From positions 62,001 to 126,000 of the forward strand of contig NZ_JACSQY010000003.1 in assembly GCF_014836415.1 (NCBI RefSeq): 64,000 bases of DNA. The letters run 5' to 3'. Source of the DNA: Sporosarcina gallistercoris. GTDB taxonomy: Bacteria > Bacillota > Bacilli > Bacillales_A > Planococcaceae. The notes under the pieces were generated by a model. That model did not search any database. It worked only from the letters and a program-made list of their open reading frames with translations, and was not told the origin of the DNA. Positions 17,739 to 26,404 of the stretch are shown piece after piece (the first letter of the stretch is position 1; the number at the start of each line of letters is the position of its first letter). The translations under genes were made by a program, and so were the position numbers.

Positions 17739-18014
17739 TTACATACGAAAACCTTGTTTTACCTCTTCGAGAATAATTTCAGCACCAGACGGGCTAACGA
17801 ACATACCGTTTGACAGTTCAAAATTGTCAGGAGTGATTTCTCCGGTAATCACACAAGCTTCACGAATCTTATAGCTTCTGAGAATGATATTCTCATCTTC
17901 CGTAAAAAATTCAAGTGGTTGTCCTTCGGGAAGTTTCATTGTCTCACGCAGTTCAATGGGGATCACTATTCTCCCTAGATGATCAACTTTTCTTATAATG
18001 CTTAAGCTCTTCAT
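17739..18014 (-). CDS. abrB: AbrB-family transition-state regulator
   Basis: The 91-residue protein has the AbrB swapped-hairpin DNA-binding domain in its first half (IIRKVDHLGRIVIPIELRET) and an AbrB-type C-terminal oligomerisation region (ACVITGEITPDNFEL, then SPSGAEIILEEV). AbrB proteins bind AT-rich promoters and repress stationary-phase genes during growth. It could equally be an Abh-like paralogue, since the genome may hold several. The RBS is AGGAGG, 9 nt from the ATG. Confidence 0.88.
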   Translation of the reverse strand: MKSLSIIRKVDHLGRIVIPIELRETMKLPEGQPLEFFTEDENIILRSYKIREACVITGEITPDNFELSNGMFVSPSGAEIILEEVKQGFRM

Positions 18015-18222
18015 AAGAGAACCTCCTTCTATGGTACCTGAATTCTTCTATAATCATACAATTCCATATGGCAAAATGCAAAATAATGGTTGAATATTTG
18101 TCGAAAGTTCCTTAATTATGAATATTTGGAATGAAAGAACTTCTCTTTCGTTCCCTTAACAACAGCCACAACTGACACGTAATTTGATAGAATAGTACAG
18201 TTGGCATGAACGGAGGGACACG

Positions 18223-19083
18223 ATGACATTTACTCAATTTAAGAAATCAGCGATTTTCGACTATCTCCAAATTATTGTAGGTTCGGCATTTGTCGGACTG
18301 GCATTTACTATTTTCCTATTACCATCTAGGATTGCTGCAGGTGGTGTTTCAGGAATAAGCACGATTGTTTATGAACTGTACGGATTTAACCCGGCGTATG
18401 TACAGTGGCTCATCAATATACCTTTGCTCATTTTAGGGATTGTCCTTGTGGGAAAAGAGTTCAGTTGGCGGACGATTGTGGGAACATTTTTTGTGCCTTT
18501 TTTCATTTTCCTGACGACAGATATTAACGTTCCCATTCATAACCCGTTATTGAGTTCTATTTACGGTGGAATTATGCTTGGTATCGGTCTCGGAATCGTT
18601 TATCGGGGAAATGGTTCAACTGGCGGAACAGCACTCATTGCTCAAATTCTGAAGAGATATACCAACTTTTCCAGTGGATTTGCTCAGCTGATCGTAGACG
18701 GTGCAGTCGTCATCATCTCAGCTTTCGTTTTCGATTTGGAACTCGCACTGTATGCCATGATGGCAATATATGTCACGAGTAAAGTGATTGACTTTGTGCA
18801 GCTTCAGACATCGCCTACGAAGCTCATCCTGATTATTACGGACCATGAGGAAAAAGTTCAAGCACTCATTAGTAGTGAGCTCAATCGGGGATTAACAAAA
18901 GTGAAGTCTCTAGGAGGTTACTCGAATCAGGAGAAAACGATGATCCTCTGTGTCGTTGAACAATCCGAAGCGATTTACTTTAAAAAGATTGTACAGGAAC
19001 AAGAGCCGACCTCTTTCGTAATTTTCTTGAACGCATCGGAAATTCTAGGACGAGGTTTTTCAAGAGCCCAATATGACGATTGA
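18223..19083 (+). CDS. YitT family membrane protein (second paralogue)
   Basis: The 286-residue protein has the YitT arrangement: hydrophobic segments up to about residue 195 with the conserved RIAAGGVSGISTIV and GNGSTGGTALIAQI loops, then a C-terminal DUF2179 domain (LILIITDHEEKVQALISSEL to SFVIFLNASEILGRG). It differs clearly from the paralogue at 6023 and is not a recent duplicate. No substrate is known. RBS GGAGGG precedes the ATG. Confidence 0.88.
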   Translation: MTFTQFKKSAIFDYLQIIVGSAFVGLAFTIFLLPSRIAAGGVSGISTIVYELYGFNPAYVQWLINIPLLILGIVLVGKEFSWRTIVGTFFVPFFIFLTTDINVPIHNPLLSSIYGGIMLGIGLGIVYRGNGSTGGTALIAQILKRYTNFSSGFAQLIVDGAVVIISAFVFDLELALYAMMAIYVTSKVIDFVQLQTSPTKLILIITDHEEKVQALISSELNRGLTKVKSLGGYSNQEKTMILCVVEQSEAIYFKKIVQEQEPTSFVIFLNASEILGRGFSRAQYDD

Positions 19084-19175
19084 ACAATTGTTAGCCCGTA
19101 AGAAACCTCTTTTTTGTTTATGATAAGACTATACAAACAACCCGGAAATGGTATACTATTCAGTAATTGAATACG

Positions 19176-19277
19176 CTTATCGAGAGAAACCGAGGGAAAT
19201 GGCCCGATGACGTTTCAGCAACCCCTGATGGATTCAGGAAGGTGCTACTTCCACAAGACTTTGTCTTGAGAGATAAG
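19176..19277 (+). ncRNA. SAM-I (S-box) riboswitch aptamer
   Basis: The P1 stem pairs CTTATC (19176-19181) with GATAAG (19272-19277). Between them are the S-box landmarks GAGGGAAATGGCCCGATGA, CAGCAACCCC, AGGTGCTA and TTCCACAAG. It senses S-adenosylmethionine and lies in the leader of metA. An extended -10 TGGTATACT ends at 19157, close to the presumed transcription start. Confidence 0.96.
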
Positions 19278-19295
19278 AGGAACGGCTACTTACTT

Positions 19296-19330
19296 CCACT
19301 TTCTCTCTTCGAGAAGGCGGGAGTTTTTTG
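19296..19330 (+). terminator. Riboswitch-controlled terminator
   Basis: CCACTTTCTC (19296-19305) pairs with GAGAAGGCGG (19311-19320), with one mismatch and one wobble, followed by a T run at 19324-19329. It lies 18 nt after the aptamer and 26 nt before metA, the expected place for SAM-dependent attenuation. Confidence 0.85.
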
Positions 19331-19355
19331 ATGGGCTGAATAGGAGTGAGGAATT

Positions 19356-20264
19356 ATGCCAATTACAATACCTAAGCAATTGCCTGCAGGTGAATTACTG
19401 AAGCAAGAAAAGATATTTGTGATGGATGAAGACCGGGCTACTTCTCAAGATATTAGACCACTTCGCATACTCGTCGTGAATTTGATGCCTCAGAAAGAAA
19501 AAACGGAACTTCAACTTCTTCGATTACTAGGCAATACGCCCCTTCAAGTAGACGTCACTTTTTTACATACTGAAACGTATGTATCGAAAAATGTTAGTAA
19601 AAATCATCTGGATACATTTTATAAAACATTTCCTCAAGTGGAAAAAGAGAAGTTTGATGGAATGATCGTAACTGGTGCTCCTGTTGAGCAGATGGTATTC
19701 GAACACGTTGAGTACTGGAGTGAGATGCAGCGGATTTTGGATTGGGCAACAGAGCATGTGACTTCCTCCATGCACATTTGCTGGGGCGCTCAAGCAGCCC
19801 TGTACCATTACTATGGGATCGATAAATATCAGCTGCCTGCTAAGTGTTTTGGCATTTTTGATCATATCGTTACAGATCCTACAGTGAATCTTGCAAGAGG
19901 TTTCAATGATCTGTTTCCGGCTCCACATTCGAGGCATACAGGAGTTTCAAGTGAAGAAATCGAAGCACATGACGAGTTGGAGTTACTCGCTTATTCTGCT
20001 GAAGTGGGCCCTTTCATTGTCTTATCCAATGATGCTAAAAACATTATGATTACAGGTCACTTGGAGTACGATGCAGGAACCTTACAGGAAGAGTATGACC
20101 GGGATACTGCTAAAGGGCTTGAAATTGATGTTCCTAAAAACTATTTTCCGAACAATGACCCCACGTTGACTCCGCCAAATACATGGCGCTCCCATACTCA
20201 TTTATTGTTTTCAAATTGGTTAAACTATTACGTGTATCAGCAAACACCATTTGATTGGAAGTAA
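19356..20264 (+). CDS. metA: Homoserine O-acetyltransferase (MetA family)
   Basis: The 302-residue protein is a full-length MetA. The nucleophile is C142 in HICWGAQ, with H235 and E237 in TGHLEYD completing the catalytic set. Residue 111 is Glu (TGAPVE); in this family Glu111 is associated with acetyl-CoA use and Gly111, as in E. coli, with succinyl-CoA. The likely product is therefore O-acetylhomoserine, the substrate for sulfhydrylation to homocysteine. It is controlled by the SAM riboswitch upstream and is a single gene. Confidence 0.94.
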   Translation: MPITIPKQLPAGELLKQEKIFVMDEDRATSQDIRPLRILVVNLMPQKEKTELQLLRLLGNTPLQVDVTFLHTETYVSKNVSKNHLDTFYKTFPQVEKEKFDGMIVTGAPVEQMVFEHVEYWSEMQRILDWATEHVTSSMHICWGAQAALYHYYGIDKYQLPAKCFGIFDHIVTDPTVNLARGFNDLFPAPHSRHTGVSSEEIEAHDELELLAYSAEVGPFIVLSNDAKNIMITGHLEYDAGTLQEEYDRDTAKGLEIDVPKNYFPNNDPTLTPPNTWRSHTHLLFSNWLNYYVYQQTPFDWK

Positions 20265-20304
20265 TCCCAGTCACATGATTATGAAGTGAAACCAGCTGAA
20301 GAAT

Positions 20305-20333
20305 TTGCCATTCTCAGCTAGTTGTCATATAAT
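20305..20333 (+). promoter_or_regulatory. Promoter of the tetR gene
   Basis: TTGCCA (20305-20310) and TATAAT (20328-20333) are 17 nt apart. The operator candidate starts immediately after the -10 box. Confidence 0.8.
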
Positions 20334-20334
20334 G

Positions 20335-20351
20335 AATGACAGTCAGTCATT
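20335..20351. promoter_or_regulatory. TetR operator candidate, copy 1
   Basis: AATGAC and GTCATT form an inverted repeat around AGTCA. The wider string ATGAATGACAGTCAGTCA is repeated identically before the SMR genes at 21039-21056. This fits autorepression by the adjacent TetR protein. Confidence 0.75.
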
Positions 20352-20365
20352 TGTGGAGGGGTTTT

Positions 20366-20947
20366 ATGAACAAGAAAGAAAAAATTGTTCAGTCTGCGAT
20401 TCAAGTGTTCACTGAAAAAGGTGTAGAAAAAACGACCGTATCACATATTGTAAAAGCAGCTGGGATTGCACAAGGCACGTTTTACTTATATTTCCCTTCT
20501 AAATTATCACTGATGCCGGCAATTGCAGAAGTGATGGTGCAGCTTACGTTAAAAACAGTCATAGAAGCTGTGGAAGAATCTGCATCATTCGATGAGCAGC
20601 TAAAGCAATTTGTAGATGCGATTTTTGCAGTGAATGAAGAACATCATGAGATTCAAGCGATGATCTATTCAGGTTTGGCATCTACGGAGCACTTGAAAGA
20701 GTGGGAAAATGTATACGCCCCTATGTACCAGTGGGTAAGTACAATTGTTGCGAAGGGGCAGGAGCAAGGAGCTATCCGAGGAGACAGTCATCCAGATCAG
20801 TTAGCAAAACTTATTATTGGACTGACTGAATCAGCAGCAGAGCAGATTTATTTATACGATGAAGAGGTTGACCAGGGAATTCGTGCTTCAGAGCAAAAAA
20901 AGGAAACACTGTTGTTTTTAACCTATGCATTGGGATATTCAAATTAA
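20366..20947 (+). CDS. TetR-family repressor of the SMR efflux pair
   Basis: The 193-residue protein starts MNKKEKIVQSAIQVFTEKG, followed by a helix-turn-helix (TTVSHIVKAAGIAQGTFYLY), the standard TetR N-terminus; the rest is the helical ligand-binding dimer domain. The ATG at 20366 has GGAGGGG upstream; an in-frame ATG 30 nt earlier lies inside the operator and has no RBS. The same operator sequence lies before this gene and before the downstream SMR pair, so it most likely represses both and is released by a cationic drug or metabolite. Confidence 0.88.
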   Translation: MNKKEKIVQSAIQVFTEKGVEKTTVSHIVKAAGIAQGTFYLYFPSKLSLMPAIAEVMVQLTLKTVIEAVEESASFDEQLKQFVDAIFAVNEEHHEIQAMIYSGLASTEHLKEWENVYAPMYQWVSTIVAKGQEQGAIRGDSHPDQLAKLIIGLTESAAEQIYLYDEEVDQGIRASEQKKETLLFLTYALGYSN

Positions 20948-20962
20948 ACGGACAGTAAGTAG

Positions 20963-21011
20963 GGGTCACGTTTCGTCTGCCACTCATGTATTGGCATTCG
21001 AAACGTGATCC
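20963..21011 (+). terminator. Hairpin between tetR and SMR genes
   Basis: GGGTCACGTTTCG (20963-20975) pairs with CGAAACGTGATCC (20999-21011) around a 23-nt loop, then TGTTT. It may terminate tetR transcription; the T tract is short. Confidence 0.5.
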
Positions 21012-21041
21012 TGTTTAAACGGACTAATACGGAATGAAATG

Positions 21042-21058
21042 AATGACAGTCAGTCACC
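21042..21058. promoter_or_regulatory. TetR operator candidate, copy 2
   Basis: It carries the same ATGAATGACAGTCAGTCA string as the site before tetR, here with a less perfect right half (GTCACC). It lies about 20 nt before the first SMR start codon. Confidence 0.72.
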
Positions 21059-21078
21059 TGAGAGAAGGAGTATTTCAA

Positions 21079-21426
21079 ATGAAAAAAGAATGGCTTTATG
21101 TAGCAGCAACTAGTTTTTTTGAACTTGTATGGATTTTCGGTTTCAACGTGGCATCGGTATGGTGGCACTGGATCCCAATTGTCCTGTTCATCTTTGTCGA
21201 TTTTCACTACCTATCCAAAGCGTGCGAGACGTTGCCAACAGGAACGGTATATGCCATATTTGCCGCGATCGGTACAATCGGTACTGCATTGATGGATGTA
21301 TTTTTCTTTGAACAGACATTGAGTGGCGGTAAGATTTTCTTCATCGTCATCTTAGTGGCAGGTGTCATCGGTTTGAAACTTGCTGATGGACATGACGAAA
21401 AAAACGCAGCAGAAGGGAATCGTTAA
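21079..21426 (+). CDS. Small multidrug resistance (SMR) transporter subunit, YkkC-like
   Basis: The 115-residue protein has four membrane helices and the essential SMR glutamate E15 in SFFELVWIFGF. It has the conserved TLPTGTVYAIFAAIGTIGTA helix and the terminal GVIGLKLADG. SMR proteins work as dual-topology dimers or paired subunits exporting quaternary cations or guanidinium-type compounds. It starts at 21079 after GAAGGAG; an upstream in-frame ATG lies in the operator. With the next gene it makes a YkkCD-like pair. In B. subtilis that pair is under a guanidine riboswitch; none is visible here, and a TetR operator takes its place. Confidence 0.9.
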   Translation: MKKEWLYVAATSFFELVWIFGFNVASVWWHWIPIVLFIFVDFHYLSKACETLPTGTVYAIFAAIGTIGTALMDVFFFEQTLSGGKIFFIVILVAGVIGLKLADGHDEKNAAEGNR

Positions 21427-21427
21427 T

Positions 21428-21742
21428 ATGGGGTGGTTATTTGTAGCACTAGCAGCCGGTTTTGAATTTACAGGAGTCATCGGATTGAACAAATATAGTA
21501 AAAAGAAGACCATTCCTAATGGTTTATTGTATTATGGCGGCTTAGGTTTATCGTTTGTATTTTTATATACATCATTCCAATACTTGCAAGTGAGTACTGC
21601 GTATGCCGTTTGGATCGGAATCGGAACAGCCGGTGCCGTCTTACTGAATATGATCTTTTTTGGGGAATCGAAGAGCTTTGCAAGAATCGTCAGTCTTGCA
21701 TTAATTGTCGTTGGCGTCATTGGTCTAAAAGCATTGTCTTAA
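21428..21742 (+). CDS. SMR transporter partner subunit, YkkD-like
   Basis: The 104-residue protein has the key glutamate E13 (AAGFEFTGVIGLNKY), four helices and the family patterns STAYAVWIGIGTAGAVLLNM and GVIGLKALS. It begins 1 nt after the previous stop, with AAGGGAA as RBS, so it is surely co-translated. It probably forms a hetero-oligomer with the first subunit. Confidence 0.9.
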   Translation: MGWLFVALAAGFEFTGVIGLNKYSKKKTIPNGLLYYGGLGLSFVFLYTSFQYLQVSTAYAVWIGIGTAGAVLLNMIFFGESKSFARIVSLALIVVGVIGLKALS

Positions 21743-21800
21743 ATCATGTTTGATATTTCGTTGAAGGTTGCGCATAATGAGAGAATAAGGAGACGTGACT

Positions 21801-22697
21801 ATGCGAAACAACTCAAAACCACCAACGCAACAAGCAGCCGTTTTTAACGTGCAAAAGGAACAGACATTACTTCCTTTTTTGTTACAAGCTGTCCCGAAAA
21901 GCAGAAATGCAGTGAAGGGGATTCTTTCCAGAGGGCAAGTGTCTGTAAATGGAGTACCTACTACACAACATGATCTTTCATTGAGTATCGGGGATAAAGT
22001 TGAAATCATGACCAATCAAGCAGCAAAAAATGACAGTGAACTTACAGGTCTATCCATAATGTATGAAGATGACGCGATTATCGTAATCGACAAAGAAGCG
22101 GGATTATTATCGATGGCGGCAAAGGATAAAAAAGAAGTGACTGCTTTCAGCGAACTTTCTTCCTATGTAAAGAAAACGAATAGAAGCAATCGTGTTTTTA
22201 TCGTCCATCGTCTTGACCGGGAAACCTCTGGCGTAATGCTTTTCGCAAAAACGGAAGAAGTAAAGAAGTTCCTTCAAGATAATTGGGAAGAGTCCGTACA
22301 AGAACGAGGTTATGTAGCACTTGTTGAAGGCAAAGTACGAAACGAAACGGGTGAGATCATCTCTTGGCTGAAAGAGACCAGAACATTCAAAGTCTATTCC
22401 AACCCAACGGATAATGGTGGGCAGAAAGCAATTACGCGTTATAAGCTGCTCCAAGCGAGTGCCCAGTTTTCATTACTTGAATTGAGACTGGAAACAGGTC
22501 GCAAAAACCAGATACGCGTTCACATGGAAGAAATCGGGCACCCTGTTGTTGGCGACAAGAAATATGGTGCTTCAACAAACCCGATTAAGAGGCTCGGTCT
22601 TCATGCCGTCAAGTTAACGATCATTCATCCACTAACGAAGGAGCAACACACGTTCATATCCGATCCACCGACTTCGTTCTATAAGAAATCGAAATAA
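21801..22697 (+). CDS. RluA-family pseudouridine synthase
   Basis: The 298-residue protein has an N-terminal S4-like RNA-binding region (LPFLLQAVPKSRNAVKGILS, then GQVSVNGV) and a RluA catalytic domain. The catalytic aspartate is D139 in HRLDRETSGVMLFAK. Later motifs are ETGRKNQIRVHMEEIGHP and GDKKYG. It converts uridine to pseudouridine in rRNA or tRNA; the target base is not predictable, and several paralogues are normal in Bacillales. The ATG at 21801 has AAGGAG 8 nt upstream; a GTG at 21795 is too close to it. Confidence 0.9.
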   Translation: MRNNSKPPTQQAAVFNVQKEQTLLPFLLQAVPKSRNAVKGILSRGQVSVNGVPTTQHDLSLSIGDKVEIMTNQAAKNDSELTGLSIMYEDDAIIVIDKEAGLLSMAAKDKKEVTAFSELSSYVKKTNRSNRVFIVHRLDRETSGVMLFAKTEEVKKFLQDNWEESVQERGYVALVEGKVRNETGEIISWLKETRTFKVYSNPTDNGGQKAITRYKLLQASAQFSLLELRLETGRKNQIRVHMEEIGHPVVGDKKYGASTNPIKRLGLHAVKLTIIHPLTKEQHTFISDPPTSFYKKSK

Positions 22698-22732
22698 CCG
22701 CATGCGCCAACAAGGCGCTTGCGGTTATTTTT
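22694..22732 (+). terminator. Terminator after the pseudouridine synthase
   Basis: ATAACCGCATGCGCC pairs with GGCGCTTGCGGTTAT around AACAA, followed by T residues. Confidence 0.88.
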
Positions 22733-22778
22733 ATGTTGCACAAGAGGTCGTATTTGAAATGCGATTCAAGTCATGACT

Positions 22779-23411
22779 TCATTGTAAAGGAGGCATACCT
22801 GGTTGACCTTGCGCTGGAGCAAATGCATTGAGCAGCTCCGTCATATCCTGTGAAGCGAGCTGAGGTACTTGATAGTAATGATGTTTGTTCTGATAAATGG
22901 ACAATTCATATGCCATTTCAATACAGTTCGGAACCGAGTCAGCGAGTACCCTCCTAACAACCGGGTTACACACTTCACATGCTGCCATCGTTTTCATCGA
23001 TGCTCCTGCTTTGGCAGAACTTAATAAGAAACCGGAAATGATTTCATCCGTAATTTCAGCTGCATTCATCATCGGCTTTTTCGGTTGGCCCGGCTTCATG
23101 CCATAGATGAAATCATTGCCTTCCTTCATCTTATAGCTTTGCGTTGGATGAGATGGATCATGTCCGGATTTAAAGCTCTCGACTGTGATATTGTATTCGT
23201 CCAATGTAAAACGGGACTGCCGATCCAAAATATCAAGCAACTCGGGGTCTTTTACATGTGGTCGAAGTAAAATCGCCTGGTTGAGAGCTCCAATTGTGCT
23301 GGACAAAACTTCATGAACATCGAATAGTTCATGTCCTCCGTGGTTCATGGATGGGGGAACTGTACCCGTGTGCATGTTTTGATGTGTCGTACCATTTTGA
23401 TTTGTAGTCAT
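22779..23411 (-). CDS. CotF-like spore coat protein
   Basis: The 210-residue product starts MTTNQNGTTHQNMHTG and has the CotF-type helical domain in its centre and C-terminal half (EVLSSTIGALNQAILLRP, LDRQSRFTLDEYN, NAAEITDEIISGFL). The N-terminus is Asn/His/Gly-rich and low in complexity; the end is Gln/Pro-rich. CotF proteins are coat or spore-associated proteins. GGGAGG lies 6 nt before ATG 23411; the frame stays open upstream for 91 codons without RBS support. It is divergent from the cortex-lytic gene, a plausible sporulation pair. Confidence 0.82.
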   Translation of the reverse strand: MTTNQNGTTHQNMHTGTVPPSMNHGGHELFDVHEVLSSTIGALNQAILLRPHVKDPELLDILDRQSRFTLDEYNITVESFKSGHDPSHPTQSYKMKEGNDFIYGMKPGQPKKPMMNAAEITDEIISGFLLSSAKAGASMKTMAACEVCNPVVRRVLADSVPNCIEMAYELSIYQNKHHYYQVPQLASQDMTELLNAFAPAQGQPGMPPLQ

Positions 23412-23558
23412 TGTTTTCCTCCCTAACATATCGTGTTTTCGTTCACAAATAGTATGAGCTAACAGCATTTTTCTATCCCGTGGAATGATTTGCATGAATA
23501 GCAAGGGAGATGTTTTCATACAATGGATTACGATTTTGTATGGAAAGGTGTGCATAGA

Positions 23559-24842
23559 ATGCAAATACACGTCGTTCAAAAAGGTCAAAGCCTTTTTTCG
23601 ATCGGGAGACAATACGGAATTGGATGGCAAGAAATTGCCGAAGCAAATGGGTTGGGTAATGCTGGGAAATTGGCTGTTGGGCAAGCTCTTGTAATTCCAA
23701 TAACAGGCAGTTATTATTGGGTTCAGCCAGGGGATACTCTATATGAAATCGCACGGCGAGAAAAGATGACCATTTCGGAGTTGGCCAACGTCAACCAAAT
23801 TTCTCTATCAGCACCATTGACTGTTGGGCAAAGATTATATATCCCTCCTTCTCCGAAAACGCAGATCCAATCGCTACTCTACGTGGAACCGCGGACTCCA
23901 GTCTCGCAGGCGATGATTACTGAAACAGAAAAAAGAGTGGATGCACTCACGTATCTAGCTATGTTCAGTTATGAAGTGAAACGGGACGGAACGTTAAAAG
24001 CCCCTTCCATAGCCAATTTACCTACAATTGCTGCGAACGCAGGCGCGCTTAACGCGATGGTAGTTAGCAACTTGGAGGATTTCGCATTTAGTGCAGGTCT
24101 TGCCCACGACATATTTGTGAGCAGAGGGGTTCAAGATTTGTTATTCACGAACATCTTGGAAGTGGCTCAACAAGTGGGATACAAAGATATCCATTTTGAC
24201 TTTGAGTTATTGTTCCCGGAGGATCGTGAACTATACAATGCGTTCCTCAGAAGAGCTAGAGATCGTTTCCATCCAGCAGGACTAACGCTTTCCACTGCAC
24301 TTGCGCCTAAAGTGAGTGATGTCAAAACAGGCATTTACGGCGCCCATGACTATAAAGCTCATGGAGAAATTGTGGATTTTGTTTCTCTTATGACGTATGA
24401 GTGGGGATACACTTACAGCGAGCCACAAGCGGTAAGTCCCTTGCCTCAAGTGGAGAGAGTGGTAAAGTTTGCGGTGCAAGAAATCCCTAGAAACAAAATC
24501 TTTTTAGGTCAAAACTTATATGGCTATGACTGGTCAAAACCTTACCCGACACAAGGAGGGCAGCCGGCAAAAGCGATTAGCCCAAAACAAGCAACGGAAC
24601 TCGCAATTCGAGAAAACGAAGCCATTTCGTATGACTATGTTGCACAGGCTCCATATTTTACTTATATCGATCAGAATAGTATTCAACATGAAGTTTGGTT
24701 TGAAGACGCTAGAAGCATCCAGGCTAAGTTCGACTTATTGAAAAGATACAACTTGCGAGGTATCATGTATTGGAAGTTAGGCTTGGCTTTCCCGCAAAAT
24801 TGGCTACTGTTAGAAGACAATTTTAATATAGTGAAAAAATAG
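23559..24842 (+). CDS. sleL: Spore cortex-lytic N-acetylglucosaminidase (SleL/YaaH family)
   Basis: The 427-residue protein has two LysM repeats (about 3-46, MQIHVVQKGQSLFSIG onward, and about 52-96, YYWVQPGDTLYEIARR onward) and a GH18 domain. The catalytic motif is DIHFDFE at about 210-216, followed by the family-typical MTYEWGY and the C-terminal GIMYWKLGLAFPQNW. SleL-type enzymes cut muramic-lactam cortex fragments during germination. No signal peptide is present, as in known family members. Start 23559 has GAAAGGTG upstream and gives the family's usual N-terminus. Confidence 0.92.
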   Translation: MQIHVVQKGQSLFSIGRQYGIGWQEIAEANGLGNAGKLAVGQALVIPITGSYYWVQPGDTLYEIARREKMTISELANVNQISLSAPLTVGQRLYIPPSPKTQIQSLLYVEPRTPVSQAMITETEKRVDALTYLAMFSYEVKRDGTLKAPSIANLPTIAANAGALNAMVVSNLEDFAFSAGLAHDIFVSRGVQDLLFTNILEVAQQVGYKDIHFDFELLFPEDRELYNAFLRRARDRFHPAGLTLSTALAPKVSDVKTGIYGAHDYKAHGEIVDFVSLMTYEWGYTYSEPQAVSPLPQVERVVKFAVQEIPRNKIFLGQNLYGYDWSKPYPTQGGQPAKAISPKQATELAIRENEAISYDYVAQAPYFTYIDQNSIQHEVWFEDARSIQAKFDLLKRYNLRGIMYWKLGLAFPQNWLLLEDNFNIVKK

Positions 24843-24865
24843 TTTGTACTTACCATATTCCAAGA

Positions 24866-24895
24866 AAACAGAGGTGATTTGATCCTCTGTTTTTG
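24866..24895 (+). terminator. Terminator after sleL
   Basis: AAACAGAGG pairs with CCTCTGTTT around TGATTTGAT, followed by T residues. Confidence 0.85.
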
Positions 24896-24914
24896 TTTGC
24901 AGATTAAAATGTAT

Positions 24915-24943
24915 TTTCAAAAATATTCATTCTAGCGTATACT
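24915..24943 (+). promoter_or_regulatory. Promoter of the glutamate dehydrogenase gene
   Basis: TTTCAA (24915-24920) and TATACT (24938-24943) are 17 nt apart, 43 nt before the start codon. Confidence 0.6.
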
Positions 24944-24986
24944 TACTAAATATAACGCGATAGATTGGGTATTAAGGGGGAAGCAT

Positions 24987-26369
24987 ATGACAAAACTGAA
25001 TGTAGAACATATGGATGTACAAAGACGTTCAAATGATTATGTGCATCAAGTTTATGATCAGGTTAAAAGAAGAAATGCAAATGAAACTGAATTTCTCCAA
25101 GCTACACGAGAAATATTCGATTCACTCCGTCCCGTATTCGCTCAGCACCCTGAATATATTACAAGCGGAATTTTGGAAAGACTGACTGAACCGGAAAGAA
25201 TTGTGGCGTTTCGAGTCGCTTGGGAAGACGATGCCGGAAAAGTCCACGTGAACAGAGGATATCGCGTTCAATTCAGCAGTGAGCTCGGGCCATATAAAGG
25301 TGGTCTTCGTTTTCATCCTTCCGTGAATAGCAGTATTATGAAATTTCTCGCCTTTGAACAAATTTTCAAGAATGCGTTAACTGGCCAACCGATTGGTGCA
25401 GGTAAAGGCGGTGCTGATTTTGACCCGAAAGGTAAGTCTGATCGGGAAATCATGCGATTCTGTCAAAGTTTCATGACGGAATTGAGTCGACATATCGGGC
25501 CGGATATAGACGTTCCTGCAGGTGATATCGGCGTTGGAAAGCGTGAAATCGGTTATTTATTTGGACAGTATAAACGGTTGAAAGGCGGATACGAAGCGGG
25601 AGTGCTGACTGGGAAAGATCCGAGTCATGGCGGAAGTCTAGGACGAAAAGAAGCGACAGGGTACGGAACAGTTTACTTTACCGAGGAGATGCTCAAGGAG
25701 TACGACATGTCGTTCAAGGATAAGACTGTTATCGTGTCAGGTTCCGGAAACGTATCGATCTATGCGATGGAGAAGGCCCAACAATTAGGAGCAAAAGTGA
25801 TTGCATGCAGTGATTCTTCAGGCTATATTGTCGATAATGATGGAATAGATTTGGATTGTGTCAAGCAACTAAAAGAAGTGGACAATAAACGGATTCAAGA
25901 TTATTTAAAATCACATCCGGAAGCTCGTTATTTTGAAGATTGCTCAGCTGTCTGGACAGTTCCTTGTGACATCGCACTTCCTTGTGCCACTCAAAATGAG
26001 CTCGATGAAGCGAGCGCGCATCTTCTGATTAAAAATGGAGTGACTGCTGTTGGCGAAGGTGCCAACATGCCTTGTACGAACGAAGCACTTACGATTTTTC
26101 AAGAACACGGGATACTTTTTGCGCCGGCTAAAGCTGCTAATGCAGGGGGCGTAGCCGTTTCAGCGATGGAGATGTCTCAGAATAGTATGAGACTCCGATG
26201 GACTGCTGAAGAAGTGGATGAACGTTTGAAAGTGGTCATGCGTTCGATATATGAAAGTTGTATGGATGCAGCAGATCGCTTTGGCAAACCGGGGAATCTT
26301 ATTATGGGTGCAAACGTAGCAGGATTTTTAAAAGTTGCTGACGCAATGGCGGCTCATGGGTTAAGTTGA
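24987..26369 (+). CDS. gdhA: NADP-specific glutamate dehydrogenase
   Basis: The 460-residue enzyme belongs to the class represented by E. coli GdhA: the substrate region is GPYKGGLRFHPSVNSSIMKF, the catalytic region is PIGAGKGGADFDPKGKSD, and VPAGDIGVGKREIGYLFGQY follows. The coenzyme domain carries VSGSGNVSIYAMEKAQQLGA. It makes glutamate from 2-oxoglutarate and ammonium with NADPH. This subfamily differs from the NAD-dependent, catabolic RocG/GudB of Bacillus, and its N-terminus (about 50 extra residues) supports the assignment. Start 24987 follows AAGGGGGAA. Confidence 0.94.
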   Translation: MTKLNVEHMDVQRRSNDYVHQVYDQVKRRNANETEFLQATREIFDSLRPVFAQHPEYITSGILERLTEPERIVAFRVAWEDDAGKVHVNRGYRVQFSSELGPYKGGLRFHPSVNSSIMKFLAFEQIFKNALTGQPIGAGKGGADFDPKGKSDREIMRFCQSFMTELSRHIGPDIDVPAGDIGVGKREIGYLFGQYKRLKGGYEAGVLTGKDPSHGGSLGRKEATGYGTVYFTEEMLKEYDMSFKDKTVIVSGSGNVSIYAMEKAQQLGAKVIACSDSSGYIVDNDGIDLDCVKQLKEVDNKRIQDYLKSHPEARYFEDCSAVWTVPCDIALPCATQNELDEASAHLLIKNGVTAVGEGANMPCTNEALTIFQEHGILFAPAKAANAGGVAVSAMEMSQNSMRLRWTAEEVDERLKVVMRSIYESCMDAADRFGKPGNLIMGANVAGFLKVADAMAAHGLS

Positions 26370-26404
26370 TAGGTACAATCGGCACATCTTTTAATGTGTG
26401 CTCT

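Noticed and set aside
20948..21078. Guanidine (ykkC) riboswitch before the SMR genes
   Set aside because: None of the conserved ykkC blocks are present; only a simple hairpin and the TetR operator are seen.
23412..23684. N-terminal extension of the CotF-like protein
   Set aside because: No RBS; the frame crosses the divergent promoter region, while ATG 23411 has GGGAGG.
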